Assembly: GCF_000331775.1 (NCBI RefSeq)
Contig: NZ_CAPJ01000009.1
Span: 1 to 5,401, forward strand
Direction: 5' to 3'
DNA: 5,401 bases
From: Xanthomonas translucens pv. translucens DSM 18974
GTDB taxonomy: Bacteria > Pseudomonadota > Gammaproteobacteria > Xanthomonadales > Xanthomonadaceae
The notes beneath the pieces were generated by a model. That model made no database searches. It had not been told where the DNA came from and saw only the letters and a program-made list of their open reading frames with translations. Of this stretch, positions 1 through 5,401 are shown one piece after another. The position numbers and the translations under genes are program-made. Numbering within the stretch: position 1 is the stretch's first letter; each line of letters starts with the position of its first letter.

Positions 1-54
1 GGCGCAGCGTCTGCCGTGGGAGGCGCCCCCTGCCTGGGCATAAAGCCCACCAAC

Positions 55-83
55 TTGCGGCCCGGCGCCCGCGCTGCCATACT
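55..83 (+). promoter_or_regulatory. Possible sigma-70 promoter for the rpsF operon
   Basis: A TTGCGG hexamer (55-60) and a CATACT hexamer (78-83) are separated by exactly 17 bases, the optimal spacing. The -35 keeps the TTG core (3 of 6 matches to TTGACA) and the -10 matches TATAAT at 4 of 6 positions. Transcription would begin near base 90, leaving a leader of about 100 bases that contains the foldable stretch at 140-177. This is inferred from spacing and partial consensus only; in GC-rich DNA such matches can arise by chance. Confidence 0.35.
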
Positions 84-139
84 TCCCGGCTTCCTGCGCC
101 CGTCGTGGCGGGATCCCTTGCCCCACCGCACCCGTCCCG

Positions 140-177
140 GGCCTCGCGGGGGGCTGTCCGGCCCTCGGGCCACATCC
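140..177 (+). promoter_or_regulatory. Foldable rpsF leader, candidate S6:S18 autoregulatory site
   Basis: Two competing RNA folds can be drawn just before the rpsF ribosome binding site. In fold A, 140-144 pairs with 167-171, then a CGCG bulge (145-148), then 149-154 pairs with 161-166 under a UGUCCG hexaloop; each stem has one G-U pair. In fold B, UGU (155-157) pairs with ACA (172-174), a CC or CCG bulge follows (158-160), and GGCC (160-163) pairs with GGCC (168-171) around CUCG. Fold B can extend outward with 152-153 on 176-177. Many bacteria carry an rpsF leader bound by the S6:S18 heterodimer, described as a bulged stem-loop with a conserved CCG trinucleotide. Position and the bulged CCG fit that motif, but I could not test the match. 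Confidence 0.35.
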
Positions 178-192
178 GAAAGGTATAACCAC

Positions 193-627
193 ATGAGTCG
201 TCATTACGAAATCGTGTTCCTGGTCCATCCGGACCAGAGCGAGCAGGTCCCGGCCATGATCGAGCGCTACAAGTCGCTGGTCGAGAACGGCAGCGGCACC
301 ATCCACCGCCTGGAAGACTGGGGCCGCCGCCAGCTGGCGTACCCGATCCAGAACCTGGTGAAGGCGCACTACGTCATGCTCAACATCGAAGTGGACCAGG
401 CCATCCTCGCCGAACTGGTCGAGAGCTTCCGCTTCAACGACGCCGTGCTGCGCCACCTGGTGATCAAGCGCGACGGCCCGGACACCGAGCAGTCGCTGAT
501 CATGAAGAGCAAGGACGAGAAGGGCGACAAGCCCGAGCGTAGCGAGCGCCGTCGCCGCGACGACGAGGAGGGCGATGCGCCTGCCGCCGCCACCGAAACC
601 GACGGCGACGCCGCCGAAGCCGCCTAA
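193..627 (+). CDS. rpsF: 30S ribosomal protein S6
   Basis: Ribosomal protein S6, 144 residues, which binds S18 as a heterodimer and sits on the platform of the 30S subunit. The start [15 protein letters not shown] matches the usual S6 N-terminus, with its first beta strand. The conserved block [14 protein letters not shown] lies at residues 39-52, and the core ends near residue 100. Residues 101-144 form a charged, low-complexity tail: Lys/Glu/Arg runs, then an Asp/Glu/Ala-rich end finishing in EAA. Tails of varying length are normal in S6; the E. coli tail is the target of glutamate addition by RimK, and whether this one is modified is unknown. The same frame is open back to base 16, but the upstream residues look like translated GC-rich leader, and AAAGG (179-183) lies 9 bases before the ATG at 193, which settles the start. 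First gene of rpsF-rpsR-rplI. Confidence 0.98.
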   Translation: MSRHYEIVFLVHPDQSEQVPAMIERYKSLVENGSGTIHRLEDWGRRQLAYPIQNLVKAHYVMLNIEVDQAILAELVESFRFNDAVLRHLVIKRDGPDTEQSLIMKSKDEKGDKPERSERRRRDDEEGDAPAAATETDGDAAEAA

Positions 628-631
628 GGAG
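625..631 (+). promoter_or_regulatory. rpsR ribosome binding site overlapping the rpsF stop
   Basis: TAAGGAG is a near-perfect Shine-Dalgarno sequence whose first three bases are the rpsF stop codon TAA. It lies 7 bases before the rpsR ATG (639). A ribosome finishing rpsF therefore covers the rpsR start site, so the two proteins, which act as a 1:1 heterodimer, are probably translationally coupled. The coupling is inferred from geometry. Confidence 0.85.
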
Positions 632-638
632 CACTGCC

Positions 639-869
639 ATGTCCAAGTTCTTCCGTCGCCGCAAGTTCTGCAAGTTCACCGCCGAGGGCGTCAAAGAGAT
701 CGACTACAAGGATCTCAACACCCTGCGCCAGTACCTCACCGAGAACGGCAAGATCGTGCCGAGCCGCGTGACCGGCACCAAGTCCAAGTACCAGCGTCAG
801 CTGGCCACGGCAGTCAAGCGCTCGCGTTTCCTGGCGCTGATCCCGTACACGGACAACCACGATATTTAA
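639..869 (+). CDS. rpsR: 30S ribosomal protein S18
   Basis: Ribosomal protein S18, 76 residues, the normal length. It pairs with S6 and binds 16S rRNA on the 30S platform. The N-terminal [10 protein letters not shown] (residues 4-13, one Cys at 11), the central ITYKDL-like segment [12 protein letters not shown], and the basic block [20 protein letters not shown] are the S18 hallmarks and resemble E. coli S18 almost throughout. The start has a strong Shine-Dalgarno (TAAGGAG, 625-631) overlapping the end of rpsF. Only 11 bases separate the genes, so no priB lies between them, unlike in enterobacteria. The stop TAA is followed by an unusually long 115-base gap before rplI. Identity is certain by sequence family. 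Confidence 0.99.
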   Translation: MSKFFRRRKFCKFTAEGVKEIDYKDLNTLRQYLTENGKIVPSRVTGTKSKYQRQLATAVKRSRFLALIPYTDNHDI

Positions 870-878
870 TTTGATCGG

Positions 879-918
879 CGGGATTTTTCCATTCCCGATT
901 CCCGGCAATCCCATCCCC
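879..918. repeat. Degenerate ATTCCC-type intergenic repeat
   Basis: Short, similar units follow one another: ATTCCC (891-896), ATTCCC (898-903), AATCCC (907-912) and ATCCCC (913-918). A reverse-complement unit GGGATT (880-885) lies to the left and can pair with 907-912. Read on the other strand this gives GGGAAT/GGGATT-like runs. From general experience, GGGATT/GGGAAT runs are common in Xanthomonas intergenic DNA, so this is probably a decayed copy of that repeat type. The copies here are irregularly spaced (7, 9 and 6 bases), so the call is tentative. Confidence 0.45.
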
Positions 919-941
919 GTCCTATTCGGACAGCGTGCGTT

Positions 942-962
942 GCGTCGGCCGCGAGCCGGCGC
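942..962 (+). promoter_or_regulatory. Hairpin immediately before the rplI ribosome binding site
   Basis: GCGTCGGC (942-949) pairs with GCCGGCGC (955-962) over a 5-base loop CGCGA. The stem is 8 bp, seven Watson-Crick pairs and one G-U wobble. It ends 10 bases before the Shine-Dalgarno core CGGAG (973-977). No T-run follows, so it is not a terminator. It could stabilise the downstream mRNA after cleavage, tune rplI translation relative to rpsR, or simply be GC-rich chance pairing. Confidence 0.4.
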
Positions 963-984
963 TAACGAATAACGGAGCAACACC

Positions 985-1434
985 ATGCAACTGATTCTTC
1001 TGCAGAAAGTGACCAACCTGGGCGGCCTCGGCGACAAGGTCGACGTCAAGCCGGGCTATGGCCGCAACTTCCTGGTGCCGCAGGGCAAGGCCGTGCCGGC
1101 CACCGCCGCCAACATCGCCGAGTTCGAGGCCAAGCGCGCCGACTACGAAGCCAAGGCGCAGTCGATCCACGCCGACGCCGAGGCCCGTGCGGCCAAGCTG
1201 GAAGGCGCCAGCGTGACGGTCAAGGCCAACGCGTCCACCGAAGGCAAGCTGTACGGCTCGGTCGGCCCGCGCGACATCGCCGAGGCGTTCACCGCCGCCG
1301 GCCTGCCGCTGGAAAAGGGCGAAGTGGTGCTGAGCGAAGGCGCGTTCCGCAACATCGGCGAGTACGAGGTGCTGGTGCGCCTGCACGCCGACGTCGAGAC
1401 CACGGTCAAGGTCGTGGTGGAAGCCGAAGCCTGA
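985..1434 (+). CDS. rplI: 50S ribosomal protein L9
   Basis: Ribosomal protein L9, 149 residues, the same length as in E. coli. It binds 23S rRNA near the base of the L1 stalk and reaches out between ribosomes, helping reading-frame fidelity. The N-terminal domain carries the full L9 signature at residues 13-40: G13, G16, V21, G24-Y25, N28-F29-L30, G34, A36 and T40. Residues about 41-74 form the long Ala/Glu/Lys-rich connecting helix, and 75-149 the C-terminal RNA-binding domain with [14 protein letters not shown] (89-102). The ATG at 985 has CGGAG (973-977) 7 bases upstream. A strong intrinsic terminator begins 21 bases after the stop. It is transcribed with rpsF and rpsR, though the 115-base leader and its hairpin allow separate control of its translation. 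Confidence 0.99.
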   Translation: MQLILLQKVTNLGGLGDKVDVKPGYGRNFLVPQGKAVPATAANIAEFEAKRADYEAKAQSIHADAEARAAKLEGASVTVKANASTEGKLYGSVGPRDIAEAFTAAGLPLEKGEVVLSEGAFRNIGEYEVLVRLHADVETTVKVVVEAEA

Positions 1435-1454
1435 TCCACGGTTTCCTGCTGTAT

Positions 1455-1487
1455 CGAAACGGGCACCGCAAGGTGCCCGTTTCGTTT
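1455..1487 (+). terminator. Intrinsic terminator of the ribosomal-protein operon
   Basis: A perfect 13-bp stem, 1455-1467 paired with 1472-1484, is closed by a GCAA tetraloop (1468-1471), a GNRA loop of high stability. The descending arm runs into T-rich sequence (TTTCGTTT, 1480-1487). Because the stem itself starts with AAA and ends with TTT, part of the U-tract can be counted either way. It lies 21 bases after the rplI stop and 175 bases before smc, so it separates the two transcription units. Confidence 0.9.
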
Positions 1488-1521
1488 GCGGCCTCCGGCC
1501 CCGGCCTCTGCTGGGTGCCGT

Positions 1522-1527
1522 TATACT
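1522..1527 (+). promoter_or_regulatory. Possible -10 box of the smc promoter
   Basis: TATACT matches the TATAAT consensus at 5 of 6 positions and is the only AT-rich hexamer shortly after the rplI terminator. Transcription would start near base 1534, giving an smc leader of about 128 bases. No convincing -35 lies 16-18 bases upstream (that stretch is CCCCGG-like) and there is no extended TGn motif, so the call rests on the -10 match and on the need for a promoter after the terminator. Confidence 0.3.
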
Positions 1528-1615
1528 CATCGGTTCGTGCCTGTTTCCTGTCCGGCGATCGTAGTCGTATCAAGGGCTTGGGAGCGGGACTTCACCTGGA
1601 TATTCATTAGCGGCA

Positions 1616-1640
1616 GCGCGTGCCGGCATGCCGGCCGCGC
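1616..1640 (+). promoter_or_regulatory. Strong hairpin / palindrome in the smc leader
   Basis: Bases 1622-1635 are a perfect 14-bp palindrome, GCCGGCATGCCGGC. As RNA, GCGCG (1616-1620), a bulged U (1621) and GCCGG (1622-1626) pair with CCGGC (1631-1635) and CGCGC (1636-1640) around a CAUG loop: a 10-bp all-GC stem with one bulge. It ends 21 bases before the smc ATG and no U-tract follows, so it is not a standard terminator. It could limit ribosome access, protect the 5' end, or be a DNA operator; the sequence cannot decide. Confidence 0.45.
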
Positions 1641-1661
1641 CTGCCATGGATTGCCTGCCCC

Positions 1662-4600
1662 ATGCGCCTGTCGACCATCAAGCTGTCCGGCTTCAAGTCC
1701 TTCGTCGATCCGACCACGCTGCACCTGCCGACCAACATGACCGGCATCGTCGGTCCGAACGGCTGCGGCAAGTCGAACATCATCGACGCGGTGCGCTGGG
1801 TGATGGGCGAAAGCTCGGCCAGCCGCCTGCGCGGCGATTCGCTGACCGACGTGATCTTCTCCGGCTCCTCGGCGCGCAAGCCGGTGTCGCAGGCCACCGT
1901 GGAGCTGATCTTCGACAACTCCGACCACACCATTTCCGGCGAGTACGCCTCGTTCAACGAGATCTCGGTCAAGCGCCAGGTCAGCCGCGATGGCAGCAGC
2001 AGCTACTCCCTCAACGGCACCAAGTGCCGGCGCCGCGACATCACCGACCTGTTCCTGGGTACCGGCCTGGGCCCGCGCAGCTACTCGATCATCGAGCAGG
2101 GCATGATCAGCCAGATCATCGAGGCGCGCCCGGAAGACCTGCGCGTGTACCTGGAAGAGGCCGCCGGCATCTCCAAGTACAAGGAGCGACGCAAGGAGAC
2201 CGAGACCCGCATCCGCCATACCCGCGAGAACCTGGAGCGGCTGGGCGACCTGCGCGAGGAGATCGGCAAGCAGCTCGAGCACCTCAAGCGCCAGGCGCGT
2301 CAGGCCGAGCAGTACCAGGCGCTGCAGGAAGAGCGCCGGGTCAAGGATGCGCAGTGGAAGGCGCTGGAATACCGCGGCCTGGACGGCCGCCTGCAAGGCC
2401 TGCGCGAGGCGCTGGGCCAGGAAGAGACGCGCCTGCAGCAGTTCATCGCCGAACAGCGCGACGCTGAAGCGCGGATCGAGACCGGCCGCGTGCGCCGCGA
2501 GGAAGCCGCCGACGCCTTGAGCAAGGCCCAGGCCGAGGTCTACCAGGTCGGCAGTACGCTGGCGCGCATCGAACAGCAGATCCAGCACCAGCGCGACCTG
2601 TCGCAGCGCCTGCACAAGGCGCGCGACGAAGCGCAGCTGGCGCTGGCCGAACTCGGCCAGCACATCAGCGGCGACGAGGCCAAGCTGTCGCTGTTGCGCG
2701 AGTCGGTGGACATCGCCGGGCCGCAGCTGGAGCAGTTGCAGGAAGACAACGACTACAAGCAGGAAGCGCTGCGCGACGCCGAAGCCAAACTGGCCGACTG
2801 GCAGCAGCGTTGGGAAACCCACCAGCGCTACACCGCCGAGGCCTCGCGCGCCGGCGAAGTGGAGCGCACCCGCGTCGATTACCTGGACCGGCAATCGCTG
2901 GAAGCCGAGCGCCGCCGCGAAGCGCTGGCCGCCGAGCGCGCCGGGCTGGACCTGGACGCGCTGGCCGCGGCCTTCGAACAGGTGGAGCTGCAGCACGAGA
3001 CCCAGCGCGCCGCGCTGGACGGGCTCAACGAACAGGTCGAAACCCGCAAGCAGGCGCTGACCGCGCTGCAGGAACAGCAGCGCGGCGCGCAGGCCGAGCT
3101 GGCCGAGGTGCGCAAGCAGGCGCAGGCCGCGCGCGGCCGGCTGTCGTCGCTGGAAACCCTGCAGCAGGCCGCGCTCGGCCAGGAGCAGGGCGCCGCGGTG
3201 GCCTGGTTGAAGGCGCGCGGGCTGGATTCGGCGGCGCGCGTGGGCGAGCGCATCAGCGTCGAAAACGGCTGGGAAAACGCGGTCGAAGGCGCGTTGGGGC
3301 AATTGATCGAAGGCGTGCTGGTCGATGCGCCGGAGACCCTCGTCGATGCGCTGGGCGAACTCGGCGAAGGCCGCATCGCGCTGGTCAGTAGCGACGAAGA
3401 GGCCGGCCACTTCGCGCCGACCTCGCTGGCCGCCAAGGTGCAGGGGCCGATCACGATCCGCCGGCTGCTGTCGCGGCTGCACGCGGCCGAAGACCTCGCC
3501 GCCGCACGCGCCTTGCTGCCGCAGCTGGGCGAGGGCGACTCGGTCATCACCCGCGACGGCGCGCGCCTGGGCGAGGGCTGGCTGCGCGTGTCGCGCTCCG
3601 GCGCGGCCAAGCAGGGCGCCTTGCTGCGCGAACGCGAGATCCAGGCGCTGCGCGGCCAGATCGACGCGCTGCAGGACCGCGAAGCGGAACTGGATCAGCG
3701 CCTGGCGAGCCTGCGCGAGCAGTCGCTGGCGGCCGAGCAGCAGCGCGAGGAAGCGCAGCGCCAGCTGTACCAGGCGCACCGCAGCGTGTCCGAACTGGCC
3801 GGGCAGTTGCAGAGCCAGCAGGGCAAGGTGGACGCCGCGCGTATCCGCATCGCGCGCATCGAGACGGAAATCGCGCAACTGCTGGAAACCCTGGACGGCA
3901 GCCGCGAGCAGGCGCGCGAGGCGCGTTCCAAGCTGGAAGACGCGGTCACCAGCATGGGCGACCTGGAAAGCACCCGGCACATGCTGGAGAGCGAGCGCCG
4001 CCAGCTCACCGAAGCGCGCGACCTGGCCCGCGATGCCGCGCGCCGGGTGCGCGAGGCCTCGCATGCGCTGGCGCTGACCCTGGAATCGCAACGCACCCAG
4101 ATCGCCTCGCTGAGCCAGGCGCTGGAGCGCATGGGCAACCAGCGCGGGCAGCTGGATTCGCGCCTGGGCGAACTCAGCGCGCAGCTGAGCGAAGGCGATT
4201 CGCCGGTGCATGCGCTGGAAGCCGAGCACCAGGCCGCCTTGAGCGAACGCGTGCGCACCGACCGCGTGCTGGGCGAGGCGCGCGCGCTGCTGGACGGCAT
4301 CGACAACGAATTGCGCGGCCTGGAACAGACCCGCCAGCAGCGCGACGAACAGGCATTGGCGCAGCGCGAGCGCATCGCCCAGCGCCGCCTCGACCAGCAG
4401 GCGCTGGTACTCAGCGCCGAGCAGCTGTCGGCGGCGGTGGTCAAGGCCGGTTTCGTGCTCGAGGACGTGATCAACGGCCTGCCCGACCAGGCCGATCCGG
4501 CCGAGTGGGAGCAGACGGTGCAGCAGATCGACGGACGCATGCGTCGCCTGGAGCCGGTCAACCTGGCCGCGATCAGCGAATACGGCGAGGCCGCGCAGCG

Positions 4601-5165
4601 CGCCGAATACCTGGAAGCACAGGACATCGACCTGAACACCGCGCTGGAAACCCTGGAGGACGCGATCCGCAAGATCGACCGCGAGACTCGCGGCCGCTTC
4701 AAGGACACCTTCGACCGGGTCAATGCCGGCGTGCAGGCGCTGTATCCGCGCCTGTTCGGCGGCGGCCACGCCTATCTGGAACTGACCGGCGAAGACCTGC
4801 TCGACACCGGCGTGGCGATCATGGCGCGCCCGCCCGGCAAGCGCGTGTCCAGCATCTCGCTGCTGTCCGGCGGCGAGAAGGCGATGACCGCGGTCGCGCT
4901 GGTGTTCGCGATCTTCCAGCTCAACCCGGCGCCGTTCTGCCTGCTCGACGAGGTCGACGCGCCGCTGGACGAAGCCAACGTCGGCCGCCTGGCGGCGATG
5001 GTCAAGGAAATGAGCGAGAAAGTGCAGTTCCTGTTCGTCAGCCACAACAAGGCCACGATGGAGGCGGCGCACCAGCTCAGCGGCGTCACCATGCGCGAGC
5101 CGGGCGTCAGCCGCCTGGTCAGCGTGGACCTCGAGGAAGCCGCGCGTTTGGCGGGCGCGGCCTGA
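1662..5165 (+). CDS. smc: Chromosome segregation/condensation ATPase SMC
   Basis: SMC, 1167 residues, forms a ring-shaped homodimer that, with ScpA and ScpB, extrudes DNA loops and helps resolve and segregate sister chromosomes. Domains in order: N-terminal ATPase half (1-160) with Walker A GPNGCGKS at 31-38, RLRG arginine loop at 55-58 and Q-loop Q146; first coiled-coil arm (about 165-505); hinge (about 507-650, including GWENAVEGALG); second arm (about 655-1010, with the conserved EPVNLAA at 964-970); C-terminal ATPase half (from about 1013) with LFGGG at 1031-1035, signature LSGGE at 1068-1072, Walker B ending D1096-E1097, D-loop near 1099-1103 and H-loop His1128. All ATPase motifs are intact. 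The ATG at 1662 places the Walker lysine at residue 37, as in B. subtilis SMC. An in-frame GTG at 1620 would add 14 unconserved residues, and a stop at 1608-1610 blocks anything longer. The Shine-Dalgarno is weak (GGA, 1648-1650). zipA follows after 59 bases. Confidence 0.98.
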   Translation: MRLSTIKLSGFKSFVDPTTLHLPTNMTGIVGPNGCGKSNIIDAVRWVMGESSASRLRGDSLTDVIFSGSSARKPVSQATVELIFDNSDHTISGEYASFNEISVKRQVSRDGSSSYSLNGTKCRRRDITDLFLGTGLGPRSYSIIEQGMISQIIEARPEDLRVYLEEAAGISKYKERRKETETRIRHTRENLERLGDLREEIGKQLEHLKRQARQAEQYQALQEERRVKDAQWKALEYRGLDGRLQGLREALGQEETRLQQFIAEQRDAEARIETGRVRREEAADALSKAQAEVYQVGSTLARIEQQIQHQRDLSQRLHKARDEAQLALAELGQHISGDEAKLSLLRESVDIAGPQLEQLQEDNDYKQEALRDAEAKLADWQQRWETHQRYTAEASRAGEVERTRVDYLDRQSLEAERRREALAAERAGLDLDALAAAFEQVELQHETQRAALDGLNEQVETRKQALTALQEQQRGAQAELAEVRKQAQAARGRLSSLETLQQAALGQEQGAAVAWLKARGLDSAARVGERISVENGWENAVEGALGQLIEGVLVDAPETLVDALGELGEGRIALVSSDEEAGHFAPTSLAAKVQGPITIRRLLSRLHAAEDLAAARALLPQLGEGDSVITRDGARLGEGWLRVSRSGAAKQGALLREREIQALRGQIDALQDREAELDQRLASLREQSLAAEQQREEAQRQLYQAHRSVSELAGQLQSQQGKVDAARIRIARIETEIAQLLETLDGSREQAREARSKLEDAVTSMGDLESTRHMLESERRQLTEARDLARDAARRVREASHALALTLESQRTQIASLSQALERMGNQRGQLDSRLGELSAQLSEGDSPVHALEAEHQAALSERVRTDRVLGEARALLDGIDNELRGLEQTRQQRDEQALAQRERIAQRRLDQQALVLSAEQLSAAVVKAGFVLEDVINGLPDQADPAEWEQTVQQIDGRMRRLEPVNLAAISEYGEAAQRAEYLEAQDIDLNTALETLEDAIRKIDRETRGRFKDTFDRVNAGVQALYPRLFGGGHAYLELTGEDLLDTGVAIMARPPGKRVSSISLLSGGEKAMTAVALVFAIFQLNPAPFCLLDEVDAPLDEANVGRLAAMVKEMSEKVQFLFVSHNKATMEAAHQLSGVTMREPGVSRLVSVDLEEAARLAGAA

Positions 5166-5208
5166 CGTGACATGCTAAATACCTTGTCTTCCCCCTACGC
5201 ACCCCTGC

Positions 5209-5213
5209 CGGAG
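5209..5213 (+). promoter_or_regulatory. zipA ribosome binding site
   Basis: CGGAG lies 11 bases before the ATG at 5225, slightly longer than ideal spacing. It supports that ATG over the second in-frame ATG at 5234, which would be 20 bases away and would remove the first three residues of the short N-terminal segment. Confidence 0.6.
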
Positions 5214-5224
5214 TAACCCCCGTA

Positions 5225-5401
5225 ATGTCCGACATGGCACTGCTGCGCATCGGCATCCTCGCCGCCGGTCTGTTGCTGATCGCGGCGATCTTCCTGTTCG
5301 GCCGCCCGAAGAAACCGACCCAGGGCCGGCGCGTGGAGCCGGCCGACCCGGCCGCGCCGCGGCGCGAGCCCTCGCTCGGCGATGCCGCGGTTGCCGCCGA
5401 C
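5225..5401 (+). CDS. zipA: Cell division protein ZipA, N-terminal part (cut by window end)
   Basis: First 59 residues of a protein that runs past the window edge; no stop codon is reached. ZipA anchors FtsZ to the inner membrane and stabilises the Z-ring. A very short N-terminal segment (MSDM) is followed by one hydrophobic membrane span at about residues 5-25 (ALLRIGILAAGLLLIAAIFLF), then a basic GRPKKPTQGRR (26-36) and the start of a Pro/Ala/acidic linker. This gives a short periplasmic N-terminus with the rest cytoplasmic, the ZipA layout. The FtsZ-binding C-terminal domain lies outside the window, so the name rests on the N-terminal sequence and the neighbour: smc followed by zipA (then ligA) is the order in Pseudomonas aeruginosa. 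The 59-base gap after smc shows no terminator, so co-transcription with smc is likely. The start has CGGAG at 5209-5213. Confidence 0.88.
   Translation, partial: MSDMALLRIGILAAGLLLIAAIFLFGRPKKPTQGRRVEPADPAAPRREPSLGDAAVAAD

Noticed and set aside
35..49. TGGGC-ATAAA-GCCCA stem-loop as a terminator of an upstream gene
   Set aside because: The stem is only 5 bp and no T-run follows on either strand; it also lies upstream of the candidate promoter.
16..192. In-frame N-terminal extension of rpsF from the ATG at 16
   Set aside because: The extra 59 residues are Pro/Arg/Gly-rich, unlike any S6 N-terminus; the ATG at 193 has a Shine-Dalgarno and gives the canonical S6 start.
940..968. Promoter for rplI (TTGCGT, 17 bases, TAACGA)
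   Set aside because: Spacing is right but the -10 matches at only 2 of 6 positions and the transcript start would fall on the ribosome binding site.
1620..1661. GTG start for smc at 1620
   Set aside because: It adds 14 residues not seen in the family, lacks a good Shine-Dalgarno and lies in a strong hairpin; the ATG at 1662 puts the Walker lysine at residue 37 as in B. subtilis SMC.
1486..1740. 84-codon open frame between rplI and smc as a small gene or leader peptide
   Set aside because: It starts at a TTG in the terminator tail, has no Shine-Dalgarno, overlaps the smc start by 79 bases and reads as low-complexity Pro/Cys/Arg sequence.
1527..5072. 1181-codon minus-strand open frame as a real gene
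   Set aside because: It lies codon-for-codon opposite a clearly real smc gene, has no recognisable domain, and is explained by avoidance of TTA, CTA and TCA in a GC-rich genome.
5148..5181. Promoter for zipA (TTGGCG and TGCTAAATA)
   Set aside because: The two elements are 22 bases apart and the -10 is a 3 of 6 match; with no terminator after smc, read-through is the simpler explanation.
1..5401. CRISPR arrays, tRNA or rRNA genes, insertion sequences, attachment sites
   Set aside because: No regularly spaced direct repeats, no tRNA-like or rRNA segments and no transposase or terminal repeats were seen; nearly all of the window is occupied by housekeeping genes.

Overview
The window is high in GC, with codon third positions almost all G or C. 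The protein sequences read as a gammaproteobacterium of the Xanthomonadaceae (Xanthomonas or a close relative). This rests on the whole sequences of S6, S18 and L9, an SMC protein of 1167 residues, and a smc-zipA pair. The genus is an inference from remembered family sequences, not from a search. All genes are on the + strand and nothing looks mobile or foreign.

Layout. Bases 1-192 hold a possible promoter and a GC-rich, foldable leader in front of rpsF. rpsF (193-627), rpsR (639-869) and rplI (985-1434) form a ribosomal-protein operon that ends at a 13-bp GCAA-loop terminator (1455-1487). The rpsF-rpsR gap is only 11 bases, so the priB gene found there in enterobacteria is absent. The rpsR-rplI gap is 115 bases and holds a degenerate ATTCCC-type repeat and a hairpin beside the rplI ribosome binding site. 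Bases 1435-1661 contain the terminator, a TATACT -10-like box and a strong hairpin in front of smc. smc (1662-5165) is complete. After 59 bases zipA starts at 5225 and runs off the window end.

Function. The left half supplies two neighbouring 30S platform proteins (S6 and S18) and the 50S stalk-base protein L9. The right half supplies the chromosome-compacting SMC ATPase and the FtsZ membrane anchor ZipA, linking chromosome segregation with division. The terminator suggests two separate transcription units.

Novelty. I found no previously undescribed system. The points worth a second look are RNA-level: the rpsF leader fold, a candidate S6:S18 autoregulatory site; the hairpins before rplI and smc; the intergenic repeat; and a very long antisense open frame over smc that codon bias explains.
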